DNA of 5,563 nt, taken from positions 1-5,563 of the forward strand of contig CALWAB010000069.1 in the NCBI GenBank assembly GCA_944372745.1, in the 5' to 3' direction. Source of the DNA: an uncultured Clostridia bacterium (GTDB lineage: Bacteria; Bacillota; Clostridia; Christensenellales; UBA1242). Below, piece by piece: positions 1-5,563 of the stretch; the first letter of the stretch is position 1; each line of letters begins with the position of its first letter. A program made the position numbers and the translations under genes. The notes under the pieces were generated by a model. The model was not told the origin of the DNA, searched no databases, and worked only from the letters and a program-made list of their open reading frames with translations.

Positions 1-405
1 AATACCGCACGACCAGATTTAGAGCAGGACTTTAACGAATTTAAACATTCAAATATTGCTAAAAGATACTTGAAGAAAGGCGGGAAGAGAGATATATTTT
101 TAGGGAAAAGAGAATGTGTTGCTTATGTTAAAGAATGTGATTTTGATTGCGAAGAAAGTTTTTACAAAGATAGACCGGAAATAGACTTTGGCATAATGTT
201 TCATAGTTTTGTTTATCCAAGTAAAGATAATAAGCAGTTAAAAGCAAATTTAAGTCGCATTGTTATGAAAAACGGTGTTATTGAATTTGATCGCCCAGAG
301 AATTGTACTTTATCTAGGGTAGTGCGAGAAATGGAATATACTCCTACATTTACAGGGCTTGACTTTGTCGATAAATCTATAATGGATGAGGAGATGAATG
401 TATGA
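1..405 (+). CDS. cas5c: Cas5c (Cas5d), type I-C pre-crRNA endoribonuclease, C-terminal part
   Basis: The reading frame is open from base 1 to the TGA at 403-405 and encodes the last 134 residues; family members are usually about 210-240 residues, so roughly the first 80-100 lie off the left edge. In subtype I-C, Cas5 replaces Cas6: it cuts pre-crRNA at the base of the repeat hairpin, then stays bound to the 5' handle and caps the Cascade foot. The fragment opens with NTARPDL and then FKHSNIAKR; its Lys-His pair (codons at 43-48) probably corresponds to the catalytic KH pair described for Bacillus halodurans Cas5d, though I could not align them. KGGKRDIFLGKRECVAYV and EIDFGIMFHSFVYP are typical Cas5d blocks. 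A TTG at 70 could be mistaken for a start, but the conserved family sequence continues upstream of it without a stop. Its stop overlaps the cas8c ATG by 4 nt. Confidence 0.93.
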   Translation, partial: NTARPDLEQDFNEFKHSNIAKRYLKKGGKRDIFLGKRECVAYVKECDFDCEESFYKDRPEIDFGIMFHSFVYPSKDNKQLKANLSRIVMKNGVIEFDRPENCTLSRVVREMEYTPTFTGLDFVDKSIMDEEMNV

Positions 406-2444
406 GTGTTTGGGCTAAACTATACGAAACATATCCTAAAATTTTGTCAGATAAAGAAAATAATGACTTAAAAGATGTAGATAAATATTTATTGAGAGAT
501 GGACTAACTGTAAACAATTGTGGACTAGAAATTACACTAGATGCTAATTCAAATATTATTAATATGGCACTTATTCCTAAAGACAATCAAAAAACAATAA
601 TACCTGTGACGCCAGATAGTATTAAGCGTTCAGGGAGTACAGTAGCACCTAATCCACTTTTTGAAAAACTAGATTATATGGCAAGCGATTGGGATTTGAT
701 AATAAAAGATGATAAGTTATTAGAAAAGAATAATAGCTATGAAAAGTATAGTCAGTATATTGAAACATTGAGAAAGTGGGTTGAATTTTCGCAATTTCCA
801 CAAATTAAAATTATTTACAATTTTATTAAAAATACCAATTTGATTGAGCAAATTTTATCAAGGTTTGATATTAAAGATTTAATTAAAGTGTCTAAAAAAG
901 ATAAATCAGAAGAAGCGGAAGATGAGAGTATCGAAGAAAATAATGATAACCCAATTATTGAAGAAAGCATTAATAATGAATTAATAACATCTATCGAGAA
1001 TACACAAAAGGATGAAGCACTTTTACTAAAAAATATTCAAATTGCAGGGAAAAATTTTAAAAAATTAGCAGATATATTTGTGAGATTTAGTGTTCAATAT
1101 AGCGATACAGTTAGACCAGAAGTGTATTATAATAGTGATTTATTTAATGAGTGGTGTAAAACTTATAAGCAAATTTTAGGTTTAGAAGAACAAAGTGATT
1201 TAGACTATATTAGTGGAGATAATGAAATATTGCAATCTTATTTCCCTAAAAAAATTAGAAATCAAGGAGATGGTGCAAGGATAATTTCGGCAAATGATAA
1301 AACTATTAGAACATTTGGTGGGCGTTTTGAACCTAAAGTCCCAATGCAAGTAGCACCACTTGGGCAAAAATCAATGACACAAGCTTTGTATGCTTTAAGT
1401 TGGTTAATAAAAAATAATGGTGCTTTTACTTATGATGGCTTAGTCGTTTTAGCGTGGAGTATTGACTATATTAGAGAAGAAAATCTTTATAATGTATTTG
1501 CTCAAGCCAAAGATGAAAAAGGTAAATATGTTTTTAATTTAAATAGTAATAAAGCCATAGAAGCATTAGCATATTATGGCAATAGAAGTTCAAATTTAGA
1601 TAAATTGACGGCGGAACATAAGGTTAATGTCTTAGTTTTAGATGGGGAATCTAAAGGAAGAATAGCAGTCACTTACTATAATGAGATAGACAGTACTATT
1701 TATTATAAGAATCTAGAAAATTGGTTTAAGACATTACAATGGCAATGGCTAAATTATGACACAAAAGAATTTGAAATTAGAACACCTAATTTTAGAAGTT
1801 TATTTGATTTATTGTACGCGGAAAACAAACAAGATAAGACATTGTATAAGCAATTTTATAAGCAAATTTTACCTTGTGTTGTTGAAGGCAAACAAATTCC
1901 TAAATATTTTGTGCAAAGGGCGTTTGAAAAAGTGCGTAAGCCAGAATCATTTAGAGATATGCAGGGAAAGCCTTCAAAGAATATGTGGCTTAATGCTATA
2001 AATATAGCTTGTGCAGTTATCAATAAATACAAAAAACAAAAGGGGAAATATATGAAATTAGACTTAGAAGAAAATGATAGAAGTTATTTATTTGGCAGGC
2101 TCTTGGCTTTAGCGGAAAAGGTTGAAAATGCTGCTACAAATTATGGCGGGCAAACGAATGCCGAAAGGCTTTTCACAAGGTTCACAATGCGTCCGGGACA
2201 AACATTCTCAACGCTTCAAAAACAATTAGCTCCATATTTTGATAAGTTGTATGGGCAAGGCAAAGCGGGACTTGCGAATTATTTCAAAAATGAAATAGCA
2301 GAAGTGCTTGATAAAATGAGCAAAGAAGATTTTGCAAGTAATAAAGGTGTAGATGAAATGTTCATACTTGGATACTATGGACAAAGGAATTACAGAGAAG
2401 ATAAAAACATTGAAGAACAAAATGAAATACAAGGAGAAGAATAA
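402..2444 (+). CDS. cas8c: Cas8c (Csd1), large subunit of type I-C Cascade
   Basis: This 680-residue protein is the large subunit, which in the family recognises the PAM, helps open target DNA and recruits Cas3. The family is recognised from DGARIISANDKTIRTFGGRF (about residues 290-309), the following ALSWLI region, and the C-terminal block LFGRLLALAEKVENAATN...GQTFSTLQKQLAPYF. The ATG at 402 has a GAGGAG Shine-Dalgarno at 388-393 and overlaps the cas5c stop (ATGA). The protein is longer than the 550-620 residues I recall for most relatives; part of the excess is a low-complexity acidic stretch at about residues 165-205. Residues 551-680 are very likely also made separately as Cas11c from an internal ATG. 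The gene ends 2 nt before cas7c and forms one operon with it. Confidence 0.95.
   Translation: MSVWAKLYETYPKILSDKENNDLKDVDKYLLRDGLTVNNCGLEITLDANSNIINMALIPKDNQKTIIPVTPDSIKRSGSTVAPNPLFEKLDYMASDWDLIIKDDKLLEKNNSYEKYSQYIETLRKWVEFSQFPQIKIIYNFIKNTNLIEQILSRFDIKDLIKVSKKDKSEEAEDESIEENNDNPIIEESINNELITSIENTQKDEALLLKNIQIAGKNFKKLADIFVRFSVQYSDTVRPEVYYNSDLFNEWCKTYKQILGLEEQSDLDYISGDNEILQSYFPKKIRNQGDGARIISANDKTIRTFGGRFEPKVPMQVAPLGQKSMTQALYALSWLIKNNGAFTYDGLVVLAWSIDYIREENLYNVFAQAKDEKGKYVFNLNSNKAIEALAYYGNRSSNLDKLTAEHKVNVLVLDGESKGRIAVTYYNEIDSTIYYKNLENWFKTLQWQWLNYDTKEFEIRTPNFRSLFDLLYAENKQDKTLYKQFYKQILPCVVEGKQIPKYFVQRAFEKVRKPESFRDMQGKPSKNMWLNAINIACAVINKYKKQKGKYMKLDLEENDRSYLFGRLLALAEKVENAATNYGGQTNAERLFTRFTMRPGQTFSTLQKQLAPYFDKLYGQGKAGLANYFKNEIAEVLDKMSKEDFASNKGVDEMFILGYYGQRNYREDKNIEEQNEIQGEE
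894..1016 (+). other. Acidic low-complexity insertion in Cas8c
   Basis: These codons encode Cas8c residues 165-205. They contain 15 Asp/Glu against 4 Lys, with many Asn and Ser and almost no aromatic residues, between better-structured-looking segments (YNFIKNTNLIEQILSRF before, NIQIAGKNFKKLADIFVRF after). It looks like a flexible surface linker rather than part of the fold. Its role is unknown; the claim that it is an insertion rests on overall length and composition, not on an alignment. Confidence 0.5.
2038..2045 (+). promoter_or_regulatory. Internal ribosome binding site for Cas11c
   Basis: The purine run AAAAGGGG lies inside cas8c with 6 nt between its last G and the ATG at 2052, which is good Shine-Dalgarno spacing. 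Because the ATG is in the cas8c frame, this site would start a second, shorter protein from the same message. The run encodes Lys-Gly residues of Cas8c, so it also has a coding explanation; its placement directly before the family's Cas11c N-terminus is what makes it convincing. Confidence 0.8.
2052..2444 (+). CDS. cas11c: Cas11c, type I-C Cascade small subunit, internal in-frame start within cas8c
   Basis: Internal translation from the ATG at Cas8c codon 551 would give a 130-residue protein identical to the Cas8c C-terminus. In type I-C (and I-B, I-D) systems, published work has shown that the small subunit is produced this way from the large-subunit gene, and that it lines the Cascade belly and stabilises the displaced DNA strand. 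The sequence begins MKLDLEENDRSYLFGRLLAL, which looks like other I-C small subunits, and is rich in predicted helix (LLALAEKVENAATN, LQKQLAPYFDKL, YFKNEIAEVLDKM). The Shine-Dalgarno at 2038-2045 supports the start. No other small-subunit gene is present in the visible operon. Expression is inferred from sequence and family precedent. Confidence 0.82.
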   Translation: MKLDLEENDRSYLFGRLLALAEKVENAATNYGGQTNAERLFTRFTMRPGQTFSTLQKQLAPYFDKLYGQGKAGLANYFKNEIAEVLDKMSKEDFASNKGVDEMFILGYYGQRNYREDKNIEEQNEIQGEE

Positions 2445-2446
2445 TT

Positions 2447-3346
2447 ATGGAAAAATTACAAAATAAAATAGACTTTACATTGATTTTTGAGGTTAAGAAT
2501 GCAAATCCTAATGGTGACCCATTGAATGGAAATCGCCCACGCACAAACATTGAAGATTTAGGAGAAGTATCTGATGTTTGTTTAAAGAGAAAAATTAGAA
2601 ATAGATTACAACAAATGCAAGAAAAAGATAAAAAAGATGGGTACGATGTATTTGTTCAATCACAAGATGATGTGGATGATAATTTTAAATCACTTGCAGA
2701 AAGATTCAGTGATTTTGTTAAAGTCAATGGCTATAAAATTGATAAGAAAACACCTATGGAAAGTTTGCTTCAATTAAGAAATGCAATTAATAATCATTGG
2801 ATAGATGTGCGTTCATTTGGACAAGTTTTTGCTTTTAATACAATCAAAGATTTTAGTATGGGTATAAGGGGTGCAGTATCTATTCAACCAGCGTTCTCTA
2901 TAGACCCTATAGATATTGAATCTATTCAAATCACAAAATCAGTTAATAGTGACCCAACAGAAAGTGGTAAAAAGTCTGCTGACACTATGGGGACAAAACA
3001 TCGTGTCAATTATGCACTTTATAGGACTAATGGCAGTATTAATCCACATTTTGCTGAGAAAAACAATTTTACAAAAGAAGATGCTGAAATGATTAAAAAG
3101 GCGCTTTCTACTTTGTTTGAAAATGATATTTCGTCTGCTCGCCCAGAGGGTAGTATGCGTGTTGTTAAATTGTATTGGTGGGAGCATAATACGCCATCTG
3201 GAGATATTCCTAGCATAGATTTGTTTGACTCAGTTAAAATTGAGAAAAAAGATGGAGTAGACATACCAACAAGTTTAGATGATTACACAATATCAAATGA
3301 TATCAATAATAATGTAAAACTTGAAATGGTAGTTGATAAAAAATAA
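2447..3346 (+). CDS. cas7c: Cas7c (Csd2), type I-C Cascade backbone subunit
   Basis: This 299-residue protein is the RAMP-fold backbone that polymerises along the crRNA spacer (seven copies in the studied I-C complex). The N-terminal block is diagnostic: FTLIFEVKNANPNGDPLNGN at about residues 10-29, then DVCLKRKIRNRL at 43-54. Further family blocks are DVRSFGQVFAF (120-130), GIRGAVSIQPAFSIDP (139-154), MGTKHRVNYALYRTNGSIN (181-199) and SSARPEGSMRV (229-239). Length is normal to slightly long. The ATG at 2447 has AAGGAG at 2431-2436 with 10 nt spacing, the clearest ribosome binding site in the operon after cas8c, which suits the high copy number needed. Its TAA shares one base with the cas4 ATG (TAATG). 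Confidence 0.96.
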   Translation: MEKLQNKIDFTLIFEVKNANPNGDPLNGNRPRTNIEDLGEVSDVCLKRKIRNRLQQMQEKDKKDGYDVFVQSQDDVDDNFKSLAERFSDFVKVNGYKIDKKTPMESLLQLRNAINNHWIDVRSFGQVFAFNTIKDFSMGIRGAVSIQPAFSIDPIDIESIQITKSVNSDPTESGKKSADTMGTKHRVNYALYRTNGSINPHFAEKNNFTKEDAEMIKKALSTLFENDISSARPEGSMRVVKLYWWEHNTPSGDIPSIDLFDSVKIEKKDGVDIPTSLDDYTISNDINNNVKLEMVVDKK

Positions 3347-3936
3347 TGGATTATGAAATCACTTTAAATAGTTTAGAACATTTTTGTTTTTGTAAATACC
3401 AATGGTGGTTAAACTACATAGAGAATGAGTGGATGGACAATATTCATACGACATTAGGGAATATTGTACATTCAAAAGTCGATGATAGAACTTTTATAGA
3501 AAATAGAAATGGAGTAGAAATTAGAAGAAGCGTTCCAGTATTTTCAAATGAGTTAAATTTATATGGCATAGCCGATTTAGTCGAATATGATAGAAATAAA
3601 GGACTAAAAATAAATGTAGTAGAATATAAAAAGGGTAAACCTAAAGATAATGGTGATGTACAAGACTTTGATGGTTTACAATTATTTGCTCAAATGGTTT
3701 GTTTGAAAGAAATTCATAAGTGTGAAGTAAATGGATATATCTTTTATGATTCTATAAAAAGACGAATAAAGCTGAAGGACGAACCTTATTTTAAAAATTT
3801 GTTGCTATTAATATTAAACGAAATGAGACAATACATAAAAAATAAAAGTATGCCACCTAAAAATATAGATAAGCATTGCAGGGCGTGTTCTGTCTATGAA
3901 ATTTGTTTGCCTTATATTGGAGAGAAAAATGCGTAA
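3346..3936 (+). CDS. cas4: Cas4, RecB-like Fe-S nuclease for spacer acquisition
   Basis: This 196-residue protein is a PD-(D/E)XK nuclease that, with Cas1-Cas2, trims prespacer ends at the PAM and so sets spacer orientation. RecB motifs are visible: His42 in TLGNIVHSKVD, Asp77 in GIAD, the Glu93-x-Lys95 pair in VEYKKGK, and Gln112/Gln116 in DGLQLFAQ. The iron-sulfur ligands appear intact: Cys16 in FCKYQWW near the N-terminus (Cys14 is also nearby) and Cys178, Cys181, Cys187 in a CxxCx5C arrangement near the C-terminus. There is no convincing Shine-Dalgarno before the ATG; the TAATG junction with cas7c suggests translation by terminating ribosomes. The 3' end overlaps cas1 by 8 nt in another frame. 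Confidence 0.95.
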   Translation: MDYEITLNSLEHFCFCKYQWWLNYIENEWMDNIHTTLGNIVHSKVDDRTFIENRNGVEIRRSVPVFSNELNLYGIADLVEYDRNKGLKINVVEYKKGKPKDNGDVQDFDGLQLFAQMVCLKEIHKCEVNGYIFYDSIKRRIKLKDEPYFKNLLLLILNEMRQYIKNKSMPPKNIDKHCRACSVYEICLPYIGEKNA

Positions 3937-4951
3937 ATTGCTTAATACATTATATATAATGCAAGAAGACATTTATCTTAAATTAGATGGATTAAATATC
4001 ATTGCTACAAAAGCAGGGAAAGAAGTAGCTAGAGTACCATTTTGCAATATAGAAAGTATTGTGTGCTTTAATTATATGGGATGTACTCCAGCACTTATGG
4101 CTAAATGTGCAGAAGAAGGGGTGAGTTTATCATTCGTCGCCCCCAATGGCAAATTTTTAGCAAGGGTGCAAGGAGCCATACGAGGCAATATTCATTTAAG
4201 GCGTGAGCAATTTAGGAGGTTAGAACAGAAAGAATTTTGTTTAAATTTAGCAAAAAAGAGCATAACTGCTAAGGTTACAAATACCAATAATTTTATCAAA
4301 AAGGCGAATAGAGAATACGATAATTTATCTATATTTTTAAATGATACTATAGACAAATTAAGCAATAACATAAATACAATAACACATGTTGATAATTTAG
4401 ATACACTTCGTGGTATAGAAGGGGAATCAGCTAGAGAGTATTTCAATATATTTAAATATTTAATATTAAATAATAATTTCACCTTTAATACTCGTACAAA
4501 AAGACCACCATTAGATGAAGTCAATGCGTTGCTATCTTATTTATATACATTGTTAGCACTTGATTGTGAATCAGCCCTCGAAACAGTAGGCTTAGACGCA
4601 TATATGGGGTATTTTCACACAGATAGGTCAGGCAGACCAGCTCTTGCTTTAGACATAATGGAAGAATTTAGATGTTACTTAGTGGATAGATGTGTATTAA
4701 ATTTAATTAATTTAAGAAAAATCAGTCCAAATCAGTTTGAAAAAGAACCTACAGGTGCTGTGCTTATGAATGAAGATGCAAGAAAAATAGTCATCAATGA
4801 ATGGCAAGCAAGGAAGAAAGAAGAAATTATACATCCTATATTAAAAGAAAAAGTACAAGTTGGTTTGTTGCCTTATATTCAAGCAAGATTGTTGAGTAAA
4901 TATATTAGAGAAGAGATGGAAGAATATACTCCATTTGTAATTAAATTATGA
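3929..4951 (+). CDS. cas1: Cas1, CRISPR integrase
   Basis: The 340-residue Cas1 forms the catalytic part of the Cas1-Cas2 integrase that inserts prespacers at the leader-repeat junction. Likely metal-binding residues are Glu164 in GIEGESAREYF, His230 in GYFHTDRSGRPALALD, and Asp242 with Glu245 in ALDIMEEFR; all are present, so the enzyme looks active. I chose the ATG at 3929 because MRKLLNTLY is the usual N-terminus of I-C Cas1 and GGAGAG at 3919-3924 precedes it by 4 nt. An upstream in-frame ATG at 3896 would add 11 residues that merely read through the cas4 tail out of frame. The TGA at 4949-4951 overlaps the cas2 ATG. Confidence 0.96.
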   Translation: MRKLLNTLYIMQEDIYLKLDGLNIIATKAGKEVARVPFCNIESIVCFNYMGCTPALMAKCAEEGVSLSFVAPNGKFLARVQGAIRGNIHLRREQFRRLEQKEFCLNLAKKSITAKVTNTNNFIKKANREYDNLSIFLNDTIDKLSNNINTITHVDNLDTLRGIEGESAREYFNIFKYLILNNNFTFNTRTKRPPLDEVNALLSYLYTLLALDCESALETVGLDAYMGYFHTDRSGRPALALDIMEEFRCYLVDRCVLNLINLRKISPNQFEKEPTGAVLMNEDARKIVINEWQARKKEEIIHPILKEKVQVGLLPYIQARLLSKYIREEMEEYTPFVIKL

Positions 4952-5238
4952 TGATTATAATATCCTATGATATAGCAATTACATATAAGAATGGTGCATC
5001 CAGATTAAGAAGAGTATCAAAATTGTGCCAAGATTATGGCACGCGAGTACAAAACTCAGTGTTTGAGTGTATAATTGATAATCAAACCTATATAAAACTA
5101 AAAGCTGATATTATTAAAGAAATTGATGCAAAAGTTGATAGTGTACGCTTTTATGAGTTAGGAAATAAATTCAAGGGGCATATTGTGCATGTAGGAGCTA
5201 AACAAATTTGGGATTTAACGGATACGCTTATTATATAA
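4948..5238 (+). CDS. cas2: Cas2, structural partner of Cas1 in spacer integration
   Basis: The 96-residue ferredoxin-like protein dimerises and bridges two Cas1 dimers, fixing prespacer length. It begins MMIIISYDI with the conserved Asp8 of the first beta strand, then RLRRVSKLCQDYG and TRVQNSVFEC, all typical of the I-C group. The first of two adjacent ATGs (4948) is chosen because it overlaps the cas1 stop as ATGA and because I-C Cas2 proteins often start with Met-Met; 4951 would shorten the protein by one residue. No nearby Shine-Dalgarno is evident, so translational coupling to cas1 is likely. The stop codon lies inside a short palindrome at 5225-5241 and abuts the leader. Confidence 0.96.
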   Translation: MMIIISYDIAITYKNGASRLRRVSKLCQDYGTRVQNSVFECIIDNQTYIKLKADIIKEIDAKVDSVRFYELGNKFKGHIVHVGAKQIWDLTDTLII

Positions 5239-5241
5239 GCG
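5225..5241 (+). repeat. Perfect 7-bp inverted repeat over the cas2 stop codon
   Basis: CGCTTAT and ATAAGCG are exact reverse complements separated by TAT. The right arm contains the cas2 TAA and the first bases of the leader. There is no U-tract right after it, so it is not a typical intrinsic terminator. It could be a 3'-end stabilising hairpin, a protein site at the leader boundary, or chance. Confidence 0.6.
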
Positions 5242-5341
5242 CGAACCGTAAGCTAACATAAAAAAATAAATATAAGAAATTTTTTCCGCCTCTATATGTG
5301 GGTGTGAGATGAGTTAAAAAACAAAATATTGTATAAAAGCC
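5239..5341 (+). promoter_or_regulatory. CRISPR leader
   Basis: This 103-bp non-coding AT-rich stretch lies between the cas2 stop and the first repeat, the expected place for the I-C leader, which directs integration to the first repeat and normally carries the array promoter. It starts with GCGCGAACC followed by TAAGC and ACAT, which from memory resembles the start of other I-C leaders. An A7 tract (5260-5266) and a T6 tract (5280-5285) form an A/T-only inverted repeat and could bend the DNA. A degenerate copy of the repeat's 3' half occurs at 5306-5322. Weak promoter candidates are GTGAGA (5304-5309) with TATTGT (5327-5332) at 17 bp spacing, or TATAAA at 5332-5337 as an alternative -10; neither is strong, and the true promoter may differ. 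Confidence 0.85.
5306..5322 (+). repeat. Degenerate half-repeat in the leader
   Basis: This 17-nt segment, GAGATGAGT through a run of A to C, aligns to the last 19 nt of the CRISPR repeat (GAGGTGAGT through GAAAC) with 14 identities of 17 aligned bases and one 2-nt gap. The left half of the repeat is not present upstream of it, so it is not a full degenerate repeat. Part of the match is A-rich and may be chance. Confidence 0.4.
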
Positions 5342-5563
5342 GTCTCACCTCGCAAGAGGTGAGTGAATTGAAACTACCCGTCAAATTCGGAGCTTCTGAA
5401 CCAGCAGGTCTCACCTCGCAAGAGGTGAGTGAATTGAAACTTACGATGTTTCTAGCGGCGATATTATACCTTGTGTCTCACCTCGCAAGAGGTGAGTGAA
5501 TTGAAACACTCATTTGGTGATTATATCACCAAAGGCGAAGTCTCACCTCGCAAGAGGTGAGTG
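5342..5563 (+). CRISPR. Type I-C CRISPR array, leader-proximal end
   Basis: Identical 33-bp repeats occupy 5342-5374, 5408-5440 and 5475-5507; a fourth starts at 5540 and is cut by the window edge after 24 bases. Spacers are 5375-5407 (33 nt), 5441-5474 (34 nt) and 5508-5539 (32 nt). Within the repeat, positions 3-10 (CTCACCTC) pair perfectly with 15-22 (GAGGTGAG) around a GCAA loop, leaving the 11-nt tail TGAATTGAAAC. Cas5c cleavage at the stem base would make that tail the crRNA 5' handle. The ATTGAAAC ending is usual for I-C and related repeats. The array is read left to right, since the leader and cas2 lie to the left and the handle-bearing end is on the right. Absence of repeat degeneracy agrees with this being the young end. 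The array continues beyond the window. Confidence 0.99.
5513..5533 (+). repeat. Perfect 9-bp inverted repeat inside spacer 3
   Basis: TTTGGTGAT and ATCACCAAA are exact reverse complements around a TAT loop, filling 21 of the 32 spacer bases. In the crRNA this guide could fold on itself. The source protospacer was presumably a palindromic site such as an operator or terminator stem in a mobile element. The GGTGA and TCACC parts also match the repeat stem arms. Confidence 0.95.

Noticed and set aside
70..405. A complete 111-residue gene starting at TTG 70
   Set aside because: The same frame is open to base 1 and the residues before the TTG continue the Cas5c family sequence (NTARPDL, FKHSNIAKR), so this is the tail of a gene cut by the window edge.
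1163..1871. A 16-nt identical direct repeat, TTATAAGCAAATTTTA, at 1163-1178 and 1856-1871
   Set aside because: Both copies encode Tyr-Lys-Gln-Ile-Leu in Cas8c with AT-rich codons; one short pair in 2 kb of low-GC coding sequence is probably chance, not a mobile element or regulatory repeat.
1756..2001. Alternative plus-strand frame within cas8c, and the several minus-strand frames opposite cas8c and cas7c
   Set aside because: They overlap strongly conserved Cas8c and Cas7c sequence, and their translations look like composition-driven shadows.
3896..3928. Upstream ATG as the cas1 start
   Set aside because: It would add 11 residues encoded by the cas4 tail in another frame; the family N-terminus MRKLLNTLY and a GGAGAG site point to 3929.
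4192..4524. Open minus-strand frame of 110 codons opposite cas1
   Set aside because: It lies wholly inside cas1, has low-complexity hydrophobic content expected from the complement of AT-rich coding sequence, and lacks a recognisable domain.
5239..5290. Intrinsic terminator after cas2
   Set aside because: The hairpin at 5225-5241 has no T-tract directly after it, and the T6 at 5280-5285 has no GC-rich stem before it, so termination here is not supported.
5239..5341. A small gene or tRNA in the cas2-array gap
   Set aside because: No credible start with ribosome binding site and no cloverleaf or tRNA T-loop sequence; the gap is accounted for as leader.

Overview
The window is the 3' two-thirds of a type I-C (Dvulg-type) CRISPR-Cas locus, followed by its leader and the leader-proximal start of its repeat-spacer array. 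Everything is on the + strand. Order: cas5c (C-terminal part only, open at the left edge), cas8c with an internal in-frame cas11c, cas7c, cas4, cas1, cas2, leader, then array (three full repeats, three spacers and the first 24 bases of a fourth repeat). The helicase-nuclease cas3 and the 5' end of cas5c, which lie upstream in this subtype, are outside the window, as are the operon promoter and the distal array.

The genes are packed with no real intergenic space: cas5c/cas8c and cas1/cas2 overlap through ATGA, cas8c and cas7c are 2 nt apart, cas7c/cas4 overlap through TAATG, and cas4/cas1 overlap by 8 nt. This fits one polycistronic message. Two products form different machines. Cas5c, Cas8c, Cas11c and Cas7c should make the crRNA-guided surveillance complex (Cascade), with Cas5c also processing pre-crRNA. 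Cas4, Cas1 and Cas2 should capture, trim and integrate new spacers at the leader-repeat junction.

The array repeat is 33 bp with a perfect 8-bp stem closed by a GCAA tetraloop and an 11-nt 3' tail, which matches cleavage by Cas5c at the stem base. Spacers are 33, 34 and 32 bp. The 103-bp leader starts directly after the cas2 stop codon.

Base composition is strongly AT-rich, codon use favours A/T endings, and Shine-Dalgarno sites are good. This suggests a low-GC bacterium, most likely a Firmicute (Clostridia or Negativicutes are guesses); no marker gene fixes the taxon.

I do not see an undescribed system: the layout is a textbook I-C locus. The points worth a second look are the well-marked internal start for Cas11c, an acidic insertion in a long Cas8c, a perfect palindrome inside spacer 3 that also resembles the repeat stem, a degenerate half-repeat in the leader, and a palindrome across the cas2 stop/leader boundary.
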